From NCBI RefSeq assembly GCF_947331435.1, contig NZ_CAMZOF010000002.1, forward strand, positions 558,001-622,000: a stretch of 64,000 nucleotides of DNA, written 5' to 3'. Positions 24,905-33,558 of the stretch are shown piece after piece; position 1 is the first letter of the stretch, and every line of letters begins with the position of its first letter. Made by a program: the position numbers and the translations under genes. Source of the stretch: Pelagibius sp. Alg239-R121 (GTDB taxonomy: Bacteria > Pseudomonadota > Alphaproteobacteria > Kiloniellales > Kiloniellaceae). A model generated the notes under the pieces. It made no database searches and was not told where the DNA came from. It saw only the letters and a program-made list of their open reading frames with translations.

Positions 24905-26482
24905 TCAGGAAGCAGCGGCAAGCACACGGCGGTTCGGCAGGGTAAAGCGTGCCTGCACCCCTTCCCCCGTTTCGCTTGTCAGAGCGATCTGACCGCCGTG
25001 CGCTTCGATGATTGCTTTCGCCACCGGCAGCCCGAGTCCGGTACCGCCGTCATAACGGGTCGCCGCATTGGTGCCGCGGAAAAACCGCTCGAAGACGTGC
25101 GTCAATTCACTCTGCGCCAAACCGGGTCCGTCATCGATAACCGTGACCGCAAAACCGCCCGGGGTCTGATCGAGCCGCACCTCTATGCTCTGGCCTCCGT
25201 ACCGCAGCGCGTTTTCCAGCAGGATCGTAATGACCTGTTGGATACGGTTGGGATCGGCGCGCAGTTTCGCCTGCGCCACCATGGCCTCGAAAGTCACCGA
25301 TTTTGCGCTGTCGCCAAGCGCCTTGCCGGCGGCAACCGCGCGCTCCACCAACCTGGTAAGGTCCGTTTCCTGCAGTTGGATCCGGACCTCGCCGTTTTCA
25401 TGCCGGGCGACAAACAGCAGGTCATCGACGATCCGTGCCGTGTGGTCGGCGGCATCGCGCGTGCGAACCATCACTTCGCGATACTCTTCGGCTGAGCGGT
25501 CGCCACCGCGGAGGGCAACGTCGGCCTCGCCGCGAATGATGGTCAGGGGCGTGCGCAGTTCGTGGCTGACATCGGCCAGCAGTCTTTTCCGGTTTTCTTC
25601 CGACACGCGCAGAGTCTTCAGCAGGTTTTGGAGCTGCTCGGTGCGGCGTGAAACCTCCTTCTCCAATGCATCGCGGGACGCACTCAGCGAATCCTGCCGC
25701 TGCGCCACCTTGGCAATCATCTGATTGAAGGCCTGGGCGACACGCCCGAGTTCGGTATCGCCCGACGCAGTGACGCGATGATCCAGCTCGCCGCGGCCCA
25801 CAGCCTCAGCGCCTTCCAAAAGGTGTTTTAACGGCCGGGACAAACCACGGCGCAGAAAAAGAATACCGAAGACCGCGGTCAGGGCTGCGATCAAACCGGC
25901 AAGGATCGCCGCGGTCTGAAACAGACTGATGGCGGCCTGCATTTCCGCCTCGGTTTCCGCGACTTCCTCGCGCTCTTCGGCCAGCGCCTCGGCGAGGAGC
26001 ACTTGGAAATCCGCATCGATCTTTTCGTCGAGAACCTTGGAAAGGCGCGCTTGAAACCCGTCCGGGTCGGCTGATTGCAATCCCGATTGCAGGCGCAGGA
26101 ATTCTTGCAGCAGGCCTTCGATCTGACGCTCGATCCTGGCGAGGAGTTCGAGTTCCTCGATCTCTTCCTCGCCGGCGATCTGAACTTCTTCGGCGATCAA
26201 AACCCTGAGCCTGCGGATATCTGTGCGAATTGCGGTCAAAAGCAGCGCTTCACCGCGCCCGCCGTCGCGGTCGCCGATCAGCAGCGCATCGCCGAACTGT
26301 TTGAACAGCTGATAGGTATGGGTCGACAAGGAAAGATATTGCCCGTGGACCCGATGGGCGAGTTGGGAACGCTCAAGATGGTGCTCCGCGGATCGGGCGC
26401 TCCAAAAAGCGATCGCAGCAGAGATCAGCGCAATCGCAAGCAACCCGCTGAAAGACAGCGTCAGTTTTGTCAGATAACGCAA
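24905..26482 (-). CDS. HAMP-containing sensor histidine kinase
   Basis: 525 residues. A first span lies at about 8-28; a long, charged, partly coiled periplasmic helix bundle follows; a second span (TAAILAGLIAALTAVFGILF) leads into a HAMP domain and a coiled linker. The phosphoacceptor is in LLADVSHELRTPLTIIRGE; the ATP lid has ILLENALRYG, VIDDGPGL and GTGLGLPVAKAIIEAHGG. The periplasmic part has no Cache or PAS likeness and resembles a four-helix bundle. It follows the ABC exporter-type gene by 15 bases, implying co-transcription, and probably phosphorylates the regulator at 23728-24405. Confidence 0.9.
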   Translation of the reverse strand: MRYLTKLTLSFSGLLAIALISAAIAFWSARSAEHHLERSQLAHRVHGQYLSLSTHTYQLFKQFGDALLIGDRDGGRGEALLLTAIRTDIRRLRVLIAEEVQIAGEEEIEELELLARIERQIEGLLQEFLRLQSGLQSADPDGFQARLSKVLDEKIDADFQVLLAEALAEEREEVAETEAEMQAAISLFQTAAILAGLIAALTAVFGILFLRRGLSRPLKHLLEGAEAVGRGELDHRVTASGDTELGRVAQAFNQMIAKVAQRQDSLSASRDALEKEVSRRTEQLQNLLKTLRVSEENRKRLLADVSHELRTPLTIIRGEADVALRGGDRSAEEYREVMVRTRDAADHTARIVDDLLFVARHENGEVRIQLQETDLTRLVERAVAAGKALGDSAKSVTFEAMVAQAKLRADPNRIQQVITILLENALRYGGQSIEVRLDQTPGGFAVTVIDDGPGLAQSELTHVFERFFRGTNAATRYDGGTGLGLPVAKAIIEAHGGQIALTSETGEGVQARFTLPNRRVLAAAS

Positions 26483-26497
26483 GCTTGCAATTCCCTC

Positions 26498-28207
26498 TTA
26501 CGCGGCCTGGCGAGGCGCGAAAAACCGGGCAGTGACGCTCTCTCCGGCAAGCAGGTCCTCGGGCGCGCCCGCTTCCAGAATCCGACCATCCTCGATAAAC
26601 CAAAGCTGGTCCATGCGCCGGGCGACCGCCAGGCTATGGGTGATGACCAGCGTGGTCGCATCGCTTTGACGTGTAAGATGTTCGACCAAATCGGGGCCGT
26701 CCGTATCCAACACGTCATCGGGCTCATCGAGCAGCATGAGCTGCGGTCGGGAAAGAGCAGCGCGCACCAGCAGCACACGGCGCGCTTCGCCGGCGGACAA
26801 ATTTTGTCCGGCTTCGGCGATTTTGCCGTCGAGACCACCAAGCCGGCCGATCATCTCCTTCAGTCCAAAGACTTCCGCCTGCGCAAGGATCGCGTCATCG
26901 TCAGGTCTGCTCGCGACACCCATCGTCAGGGCACGGCGCAGGCTGCCGGCAAGGATCGGCGAGTGCTTGCCGACCAGTGCGAGAATGCGTCGCCGTTCAG
27001 AGGCGCGCAGACTGATAGGCGTTCTTCCGCCGAGCGTCACCTTGCCTTCGTCCGGCTGTTCCAATCCCGCGGCGAGGCCAAGCAGCGTCGACTTGCCTGC
27101 GCCGTTACCGCCGACAATTGCGATCTTCTGGCCTGCCTGGGCGGTTATGTCGATCGCATGCAGCAATCCGGCCGATACGCCCCTGAACTTCAGGGACCGC
27201 GGTTCGTCCGGCAAAGGTTTGGCCGGCTGCCTGCGTGGAAGATCGAGCTTCGGAGCTGCGAGCATCGCATCGCATTTGTCACGCGCCGCAACCCAGGCCC
27301 TATGCCGATCCCAAACGCCCGCGAGGTCGCGCATAGGCTGGATCAACAGTCCTACGGCAGCCAAGGCGCCGGCAGCTTCGGCCCCGGAGGTGCCGGTTCG
27401 CAACGCCGTCCACAGAACAGCGGCGGCGGCGAATCCCGAAACGGCATCCGGCACGGCACGCAGCAAGGCCGCACCCCGTGCTCTCTCGAGAGCCGACGAG
27501 ATCAGTTTTTCAGTACGGCGCACAAGATGTGATATCTCGATCTGACTGCGTCCCAGCAACCGCAACTCCGGCGCATGCGGAATGCGTTCACTCATGTCGG
27601 CGGCCAGCCGCGCACGGCGCGCGCGCAAACGTCGATGCGCGGGTCCCAGGCAGGGGCCGATAAACCCCATGACGATCAATCCAAGCACGATGGGTACCGC
27701 TGCGGCCGCCGCCAAATCGGGGTTCAAGAGAAACAGAACGCCGCTCGTGACCGGCAGTACGATACTGGCCGAAATCAGCCGTGCGATACCGAGGCTGACC
27801 CAACCGCGAACGGCCGAAAGGTCGCCGACGAAACGCATCGCCAGTGCACCTCTCCGGCGCGCGGAAACATCGCGCGCGGACATACGCGTAAGATGCTTGA
27901 AGAGTTTAAGGCGCAGAGACGCGGCATAGTCCTGGCCGACTCTCTCGGCAACCAACCGCTCTGCCACCCGCAATACAGCGATCGAGAGACCGAGCAGAGC
28001 AATAAAAGAAAGAGCAAGCAGCGGTAAATCGGCTTCGCTCAGACGCAACGCAGCGAATACATCCCGCGTCGCGAAAGCCGCCACGCCGGCAGCAAGTGCC
28101 TGGCCCAGGGCAAGGACCGCGACCAGCGCAATGCTGCGTCGCCGCCCTTCGCCGAAAATGCGCGGCAGCCGACTCGCGGAGACCCGGCTCTTGCGCAACC
28201 AGATCAT
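26498..28207 (-). CDS. ABC exporter-type transporter (fused membrane and ATPase domains)
   Basis: 569 residues: about six membrane spans (30-300), then the nucleotide domain with Walker A GGNGAGKST (366-374), signature NLSAGEARR near 470, Walker B LMLLDEP near 490 and H-loop VITHSLA. The Q-loop is unusual: LALVGKHSPILAGSLRRAL has Lys where exporters have Gln (VPQ...). The layout recalls CydC/CydD half-transporters, but only one half is encoded. Its start overlaps the stop of the preceding P-loop gene by four bases, and a kinase follows 15 bases downstream. Cargo unknown. Confidence 0.82.
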   Translation of the reverse strand: MIWLRKSRVSASRLPRIFGEGRRRSIALVAVLALGQALAAGVAAFATRDVFAALRLSEADLPLLALSFIALLGLSIAVLRVAERLVAERVGQDYAASLRLKLFKHLTRMSARDVSARRRGALAMRFVGDLSAVRGWVSLGIARLISASIVLPVTSGVLFLLNPDLAAAAAVPIVLGLIVMGFIGPCLGPAHRRLRARRARLAADMSERIPHAPELRLLGRSQIEISHLVRRTEKLISSALERARGAALLRAVPDAVSGFAAAAVLWTALRTGTSGAEAAGALAAVGLLIQPMRDLAGVWDRHRAWVAARDKCDAMLAAPKLDLPRRQPAKPLPDEPRSLKFRGVSAGLLHAIDITAQAGQKIAIVGGNGAGKSTLLGLAAGLEQPDEGKVTLGGRTPISLRASERRRILALVGKHSPILAGSLRRALTMGVASRPDDDAILAQAEVFGLKEMIGRLGGLDGKIAEAGQNLSAGEARRVLLVRAALSRPQLMLLDEPDDVLDTDGPDLVEHLTRQSDATTLVITHSLAVARRMDQLWFIEDGRILEAGAPEDLLAGESVTARFFAPRQAA

Positions 28208-29295
28208 GCCGCCACTCCGACGTCCGATACAGCCACAGCATGATCGAAACGCTTGGCGAGCATCTGTGCGAGCAGGGCATTGGCCTGCGCCGGATCACAC
28301 AGCGTGCTGCGCGTGACCACGCTCACTCCGGTTGCCGTTTCAGCCTCCGCCGCACCAAGCGGTGAGCAGCTGACCATGCCGGTCACAATGGCGGGTTCGA
28401 CACCCATGGCACGAAGAGCAGCACAGCCACCAGCGGCGGCGAGAGCATCGGGCGCAGCGAAAACGACGCCGGCAAAGCCGTCACGAACCCGGGGGTTCCG
28501 CAACAGATCTGCGGTTTCTTTTTGAAATACACCATCCGCAAGCTCGACCACCGCGACATCACAGCCGTCGCGTTTGGCATGCGCCAAAAGAGTATCAAGT
28601 CCGGATTCGATGCGGACCAGCGGTTGGCGATAGGTCGAGACCATGCCCGCATCCGTGAAATCCGCGACATAACGCGCACCGGTGTCGACGAAGGCATTGA
28701 AATCACCGAACGCGCCGGTACCGGTCGCCTTAATGGCGGCGACACGGTGACCGGCGCGGCTCAAACCATGCGCAAAGCCGGCAACCGCGGTTGTCTTGCC
28801 AGAATTCATGGACGCCCCGACAATGCCAATGACCTTCAGCCCATCGGGCCGCGCGGCCTTGTTGAGCGCATAATCGGCTAAATTGATGGCTTTTCCGGCA
28901 GCGTTGGCCAGCATTCCGAGAGGAATGATACGGGTCGGAGCCGACATTTTCGCATGGCGATGCCGCATCCTTCCGAGCACGCCGCCGCCGGCCAACATGT
29001 CCGCGCCTTCGGGATCGAGTTCAGCAAGTCCTTCAAATTGATCCGGGGCATAGCGGTCGCCACAGGCCAACACGACCAGATCGCCGACATAGAGTTCGGA
29101 AGCGCGGCCCTTGGCCAGCTGAATTTTCTTGTGGGAGCCGATCCGCTCGACACGGCCGAGAACAAGGTCGCCTGAGGTAGCGTGCGTAAGCATATCGAGC
29201 AGGCTAACGGCATCTTGCCGCTCAACGCGCCGGGTAGAAAAGGCCCACTTCGCTTGATCCAGCATGTCGAAGGCAATGGGGGAAAGGACGGTCAT
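28204..29295 (-). CDS. P-loop NTPase with N-terminal beta-rich domain, function unknown
   Basis: About 363 residues. The C-terminal half starts IGIVGASMNSGKTTAVAG, a Walker A close to those of MobB, dethiobiotin synthetase and DUF1611-type P-loop proteins; an aspartate-rich DVAVVELADG is the likely Walker B. The N-terminal half (SGDLVLGRVERIGSHKKIQL... GDLVVLACGDRYAP) looks like a small beta barrel. The start is ATG 29295 with AGGAG ahead; an upstream ATG at 29316 lacks one. It sits between the alpha/beta hydrolase and the ABC protein in one operon. I cannot name its substrate; ATP-dependent ligation or carboxylation is possible from the fold. Confidence 0.65.
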   Translation of the reverse strand: MTVLSPIAFDMLDQAKWAFSTRRVERQDAVSLLDMLTHATSGDLVLGRVERIGSHKKIQLAKGRASELYVGDLVVLACGDRYAPDQFEGLAELDPEGADMLAGGGVLGRMRHRHAKMSAPTRIIPLGMLANAAGKAINLADYALNKAARPDGLKVIGIVGASMNSGKTTAVAGFAHGLSRAGHRVAAIKATGTGAFGDFNAFVDTGARYVADFTDAGMVSTYRQPLVRIESGLDTLLAHAKRDGCDVAVVELADGVFQKETADLLRNPRVRDGFAGVVFAAPDALAAAGGCAALRAMGVEPAIVTGMVSCSPLGAAEAETATGVSVVTRSTLCDPAQANALLAQMLAKRFDHAVAVSDVGVAA

Positions 29296-29442
29296 GAGAA
29301 TTTCTCCTGGATTCATCCGGCACTTGGTGAAGGGCCGAAATTCGATAATTTTGAGTGTGCAGATTTTTTCTAAAACCCGTCTGTCGCTGCGATGAATGGC
29401 CTTCCAAGAGCAGATGAACAGCTGATGAAAGGCACGTCTTGG

Positions 29443-30327
29443 CTATCCGGCGGGCTGTAGTAGAGCCGATTCCCAATGTTGCGACCGGGGCCTATCGGGG
29501 CTGACTTCTTCGGGCGGCAAAATCAAGTCGGCGAGGCCGCCGTGTTGAATGCAATCTCGAAAATCGTGACCACAGTCGGGCATGATCGTCATCGTCACCT
29601 GAGGTGAGATACCTCGTGCCGCCGCGGCCTGCCGTATCGCCGCGACCCAACGTTCGGCACGCGTCACCCGGTCTTTTCCCTGTTGCCTATCGATCTCAGG
29701 GCCATGGCGCGTATTGGGGTCGGAGACGCAGTCCTCAGCCCCCACACAAACCTGGATTGGGCGCTGAAGAAACTCCTCCATCCCAGCGGCGAGGCGCGGT
29801 CCCCAGTCTTCGGTTCGACCAGGCCTGGCGGCCAGACCATAAGGAAAAGCTGCGGCATCTGGAAAGGTGTACCAGCCGGCGGAAGACACCGTCAGGCGCC
29901 GTACGAGTTGAGGGTACAGCATGGCAAAACGGTGCGAGAACTGCGCCCCACCCGAGTAACCGGACAGATCAAAGGTCTGCGTCCGCCAAATACCGGCAAG
30001 ACGCAACTCCGTCATGAGTTCAAGAAGAGCAAGATCGGCCCGTTTGCCAAGTACAACCTGCTGATAGCGCGGCCAGCGGTGCTTGTCGAAAAGCGGAGCA
30101 ATTACAGGGCGACCGAGTGCAGCGGCCTGTGGAGCCAGAAGCTCTGCCTGTTGTTTGGCGCCACGCTGAATCCCGTGAACAGCCACGAGAGGTTGGGCAT
30201 CGGACGCCACATTCGAGGGCATGGCCAACCAACAGGCCAACGCCGCTTTACCCTTCGCAGGCCGATGCAGCAGTGTGACGGATTCCGACGGCGTGGATAT
30301 CGGCCGGTTGGATATAGCATTACGCAT
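29443..30327 (-). CDS. Alpha/beta hydrolase
   Basis: About 294 residues, starting at ATG 30327 with AAGGA ahead. The nucleophile elbow is FDLSGYSGGAQFSHRF (G-Y-S-G-G); the catalytic His is in MPDCGHDFRDC, and the acid is probably in CVGAEDCVSD. PLVAVHGIQRGAKQQAELLA forms the oxyanion-side strand. The pattern resembles PHB-depolymerase/esterase-like proteins. It has no signal peptide. It lies 13 bases behind the hydroxylase gene and 147 bases before the P-loop gene, likely in one transcript. Substrate unknown. Confidence 0.8.
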   Translation of the reverse strand: MRNAISNRPISTPSESVTLLHRPAKGKAALACWLAMPSNVASDAQPLVAVHGIQRGAKQQAELLAPQAAALGRPVIAPLFDKHRWPRYQQVVLGKRADLALLELMTELRLAGIWRTQTFDLSGYSGGAQFSHRFAMLYPQLVRRLTVSSAGWYTFPDAAAFPYGLAARPGRTEDWGPRLAAGMEEFLQRPIQVCVGAEDCVSDPNTRHGPEIDRQQGKDRVTRAERWVAAIRQAAAARGISPQVTMTIMPDCGHDFRDCIQHGGLADLILPPEEVSPDRPRSQHWESALLQPAG

Positions 30328-30340
30328 TTCAGTGTCCTTT

Positions 30341-30922
30341 TCAGGCAGTTTCATAACGCACTACCGAAGATCGGCCGGTAGCGGCATGAGGCAAAAGATC
30401 GAAGATAATGTGGATGCGGTCCTGATCGCCGTCGTTGTGAGCTTCATGAACCTGCTTGTTGTCGAACCACCAAAGCTCGCCTTCGCGCATGCGTACCTCT
30501 TCGTCCGCGGCTTTGAGCCAGGAACCATGCGCCGATTTCAGAACCAGATGAAATCGGTTGCGAAGCAGGTAGTATTCGCCGCGGTCGATATGTGGATAGA
30601 CGCGCCGGCCCGCAGGCAGACACACAATCTTGGCACGGCCAAGCTGACTGTTCTCGTCCCGGGCTACATCTCGAAGAAACCGAGAGGCGATCGGATAACT
30701 GATCGAGCCGGTCGTCCAGCGGCTCTCGTGCACGTCACTACGCTTGCGGCCGTTAATTGCCGACTTGCGCAACCCGCGTAGTGGAATGGCACGTGCTTCA
30801 CGCTGTACCTTGATCTTGGCCTGGCGGCCGGTGGATTGGTTCCATGCACCTTCGATCGATGCAATTTCTTTCAGGAACGGCAAGGTATCGATGGCGGATG
30901 TGATACACCGGAAGTAATTCAT
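30341..30922 (-). CDS. Aspartyl/asparaginyl beta-hydroxylase-family 2-oxoglutarate dioxygenase
   Basis: 193 residues counted from ATG 30922, which has GAGGAG ahead. H111 and D113 in VYPHIDRGEYYLLRNRFHLV and a distal His in NKQVHEAHNDGDQDRIHIIF (H159 or H162) form the Fe(II) triad, and the later Arg would bind 2-oxoglutarate. This is the soluble AspH/LpxO fold, used for peptide, free amino acid or lipid hydroxylation. The open frame runs on in phase up to 31087 without a stop, so a 248-residue form with an N-terminal extension is possible. It begins an operon with a hydrolase, P-loop NTPase, ABC protein and kinase. Confidence 0.8.
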   Translation of the reverse strand: MNYFRCITSAIDTLPFLKEIASIEGAWNQSTGRQAKIKVQREARAIPLRGLRKSAINGRKRSDVHESRWTTGSISYPIASRFLRDVARDENSQLGRAKIVCLPAGRRVYPHIDRGEYYLLRNRFHLVLKSAHGSWLKAADEEVRMREGELWWFDNKQVHEAHNDGDQDRIHIIFDLLPHAATGRSSVVRYETA

Positions 30923-31041
30923 AACAATCTCCTCGAGAGCGCCGCAGGACAACGCCGCTCCTGCAAGACTGCTGATTCTTTTGAACCGGCGGCACCCTCG
31001 GAAGATGCCGCCATTTGGTGCTTTTGCACATAGCACGGCAT
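30919..31041 (-). CDS. Possible 40-residue leader peptide coupled to the hydroxylase
   Basis: An ATG at 31041 opens a 40-codon frame in another phase whose TGA overlaps the hydroxylase ATG (ATGA). An internal ATG at 31014 would give 31 residues. The product is rich in Ala, Ser and Arg and contains two Cys. The ribosome site is poor (GAGG directly abutting the ATG). The same DNA also encodes the in-phase extension of the hydroxylase, so at most one reading is real. Listed because coupled small peptides beside hydroxylases can be their substrates. Confidence 0.25.
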   Translation of the reverse strand: MPCYVQKHQMAASSEGAAGSKESAVLQERRCPAALSRRLL

Positions 31042-31160
31042 CCTCGATGGAGAAGTTACAATATTGATTTTTAACAGTAATTTTCATTTCTATTCACATC
31101 TTCTTGGTGAAGCATTAATTCCGATTTCATCTGGAATTCATCTTTGCCCGGCAGCCGGCT

Positions 31161-31817
31161 TCAGTTGGTGCGAACCCAGGCTTCTTCCACACCGTTGCGC
31201 CGATGTACTTCGTGATAGGCAACGGGGCCCTTCCCCGGCGCGTACCAGGTCGTGCGGCGGCGGCTTTTGTCATTGCATTCGACGACAAAAGCGGGCGTTG
31301 CAATCTGCCCGGGTCGAACCACTTCAACCGCATCGGTCACTTCACAACGGGTTTCGCGGGTATAAGATCGACCGGTGTGCGAGACCGCACTGCGTTCGTA
31401 GCGGCCAACGCTTCCGACCTTCAAGGGGTACAGCGAATCGAGCTCGCGAACCTTTGCTTGTCCCGTGTGCCAGTTGTTCGAAACACCGCAGTTGGACCAA
31501 CTGTCCGAAGGTGAGAACCAATCGCCGGCACGGGTCCATACACATCCGCTGTCCTCAGTGACGCGAATACCGTTTCCAAAGGACCGGACGGAAAAGCTCA
31601 TTCGCTCTCCGTTTTCCAGGCTCGTTACGGTCATGCTGCGCAGTTCGGCCGCTGTCGGCTTTTGGACCGGCGAGATTGACGCCGTTAAAGACTGGGTCTC
31701 CGGCCGGGCACTATCGAACAAAGTCCCCAATGACGGAACTTTAAAGCTCTCGATATCTGTCCCTACCGAACACGCAGCCAGAGGGAGGGCGAGAAGGGGT
31801 ACGAATAAACGTTTCAT
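31161..31817 (-). CDS. Putative outer-membrane lipoprotein, unknown function
   Basis: About 218 residues from ATG 31817 with AGGAG ahead. The signal peptide MKRLFVPLLALPLAAC ends in a lipobox with Cys16, followed by Ser-Val, which fits outer-membrane sorting. The rest is soluble with several aromatic and cysteine residues (CVWTRAGDWFSPSDSWSNC; ETRCEVTDAVEVV; FVVECNDKSRRRTTWYAPGKG), consistent with disulphides and a beta-rich fold. I do not recognise a family. The 221-bp AT-rich region upstream and the different theme suggest it stands alone. Confidence 0.75.
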   Translation of the reverse strand: MKRLFVPLLALPLAACSVGTDIESFKVPSLGTLFDSARPETQSLTASISPVQKPTAAELRSMTVTSLENGERMSFSVRSFGNGIRVTEDSGCVWTRAGDWFSPSDSWSNCGVSNNWHTGQAKVRELDSLYPLKVGSVGRYERSAVSHTGRSYTRETRCEVTDAVEVVRPGQIATPAFVVECNDKSRRRTTWYAPGKGPVAYHEVHRRNGVEEAWVRTN

Positions 31818-32038
31818 AGCTGTATCTCCTGATCCACAGCCCAGATCATTGGGCGTTTCAGGAGAACAACGACTGCTTTGGAGAATCCTTCCCAAAAAAT
31901 TCAACGCGTTGCGAAAAACAGCAGAAATCCGGGAAATTTTTTTTGAATTAAATGCCGGGCGTTAAAAACCACGGCAATCAGATGCAGGAGACCCATAAAA
32001 TCTGACCGCATGAAGGGTATCGTTCAGATGAGCAGGCT

Positions 32039-33364
32039 TCAGGCCTCTGTGGGCCGGTTGCGGCTCTCCACCACGATCGGGTCTTTCACGATAATCTGAT
32101 TGTGCGGATAGGGAATCTCAATGTCGTGCTCTTTGAAGGCATCCCAAAGCGCGAGCAGGACTTCACCTTTGATGTTGGCGACGCCTCCCGAAGGATCCTT
32201 AATCCAGAAACGCAACACGAAATCGAGCGAACTGTCGCCGAAACCGGTCAGATGACAGACCGGAGGCCTCTCGGACACCACTCTATCCGGGTTTGATGCC
32301 GCTTCCCGCGCGATCCGCCGGACCTCATGAGGGTCACAGTCGTAAGAAACACCGAAGGTGATCTCCATACGGATAAGTTTGTCGGAGAATGACCAGTTCA
32401 CCACACGCTGCGTGATCAGATCCTCGTTGGGAATCAAGTACTCTTTGCTATCGCGCGTGACGACCGACACGTAGCGTGCGCCAAGCGAAGAAATCCAACC
32501 AAAGGTCTCACCCAGTTCGATGACGTCACCAGGCTTGATAGACTTATCGAGCAGCAGGATGACCCCGCTGATCAGATTGGACACGACCTTTTGCAGGCCA
32601 AAACCGATACCGACACCTACCGCTCCCGAGAAGACTGCGAGCGCGGTGAGATCTATTCCCACACTATTGATCGCAATAACCACCGCCAGCGATATCAGCG
32701 TGATCTTCAGCAGCTTACCGAGTAACACCTGCACCGACGGAGTCAGGTCAGGAACCTGATTGATCCGTCGTTCCAGAAATCGCGACAGCGCAGACGCGGC
32801 CCACAGCAACAGAGCCAGCGTCAGCATGCCCTTGACGATGGTCAGCAGCGAAATCCGCAAATCGCCGAAACTCACCGCCAGAGAGTCGAGCAGCGCCACC
32901 GTCGGATCAAGCAACTCGGTAATATTGAGTGCCGCGACGGTCCAGGCGCAAAAGGCGAGAGTCTTTGCAAGCGCCGGATTGTTTACAAAGGTCGTGACCA
33001 GGCGGATGACGATCCAGGCTGTCAGAAGATTGGTGGCAATCCCGAGAAGATAGCTGCGACTCGGCCAGGTCAGTTGCTGAATGACAAGGATCGCGGTCCC
33101 AAGCAGAAGAAGATAAATCAGGGGCGTCAATACCGTAGGTAACACCCTGATCTGACTGGCCACGCGCGCCGGTATATTGATGCGATCCAGACGGCTGCTT
33201 AAGGCCGGACGCGCATGTTTCCCGAGATAGGCAGAGAGCCCGAACAGCAGAACCAGCAACACCACCTGCAACAGAGTCCAGATATTGGTGATGTGATGCA
33301 GAGTCCACTCGACGACCGACTGGAATTCGGCGGCGAAGCGACCCGGTTCAAAAAACTCTTCCAT
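32039..33364 (-). CDS. MscS-family mechanosensitive ion channel
   Basis: 441 residues with about five spans in the N-terminal half, then the pore helix GAVGVGIGFGLQKVVSNLISG, the glycine-rich pattern that defines MscS channels, and the beta domain DVIELGETFGWISSLGARYVSVVTRDSKEYLIPNEDLI. It releases ions and small solutes on membrane tension during osmotic downshift. The extra spans place it in the longer YbdG/YjeP-like group. It is flanked by intergenic spaces on both sides and appears monocistronic; an osmotic link to the betaine importer is only thematic. Confidence 0.9.
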   Translation of the reverse strand: MEEFFEPGRFAAEFQSVVEWTLHHITNIWTLLQVVLLVLLFGLSAYLGKHARPALSSRLDRINIPARVASQIRVLPTVLTPLIYLLLLGTAILVIQQLTWPSRSYLLGIATNLLTAWIVIRLVTTFVNNPALAKTLAFCAWTVAALNITELLDPTVALLDSLAVSFGDLRISLLTIVKGMLTLALLLWAASALSRFLERRINQVPDLTPSVQVLLGKLLKITLISLAVVIAINSVGIDLTALAVFSGAVGVGIGFGLQKVVSNLISGVILLLDKSIKPGDVIELGETFGWISSLGARYVSVVTRDSKEYLIPNEDLITQRVVNWSFSDKLIRMEITFGVSYDCDPHEVRRIAREAASNPDRVVSERPPVCHLTGFGDSSLDFVLRFWIKDPSGGVANIKGEVLLALWDAFKEHDIEIPYPHNQIIVKDPIVVESRNRPTEA

Positions 33365-33558
33365 CTCTGGCGCTCATACCAAAAGGCAAAGGCAGTGCTC
33401 GTCCTTGAGCCCCGAACTTGTGCCCAACGACGGGTTTCACGATAGGCATCGCGTGGAGTCGCAGCAACAACCTAATGGCCATGCCCGGCTTTAGCTTTCG
33501 CGCGCAACCACTCATGAAGGCGGAACCGGTCACCGCCGCGCAAGGTTGTTTACGGTGA

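Noticed and set aside
24869-25495. 208-codon plus-strand frame
   Set aside because: Antisense to the catalytic domain of the histidine kinase; the GGAGG upstream is too far from its ATG.
26075-27532. 485-codon plus-strand frame
   Set aside because: Crosses the ends of two genes on the other strand (kinase and ABC protein) and has no domain likeness.
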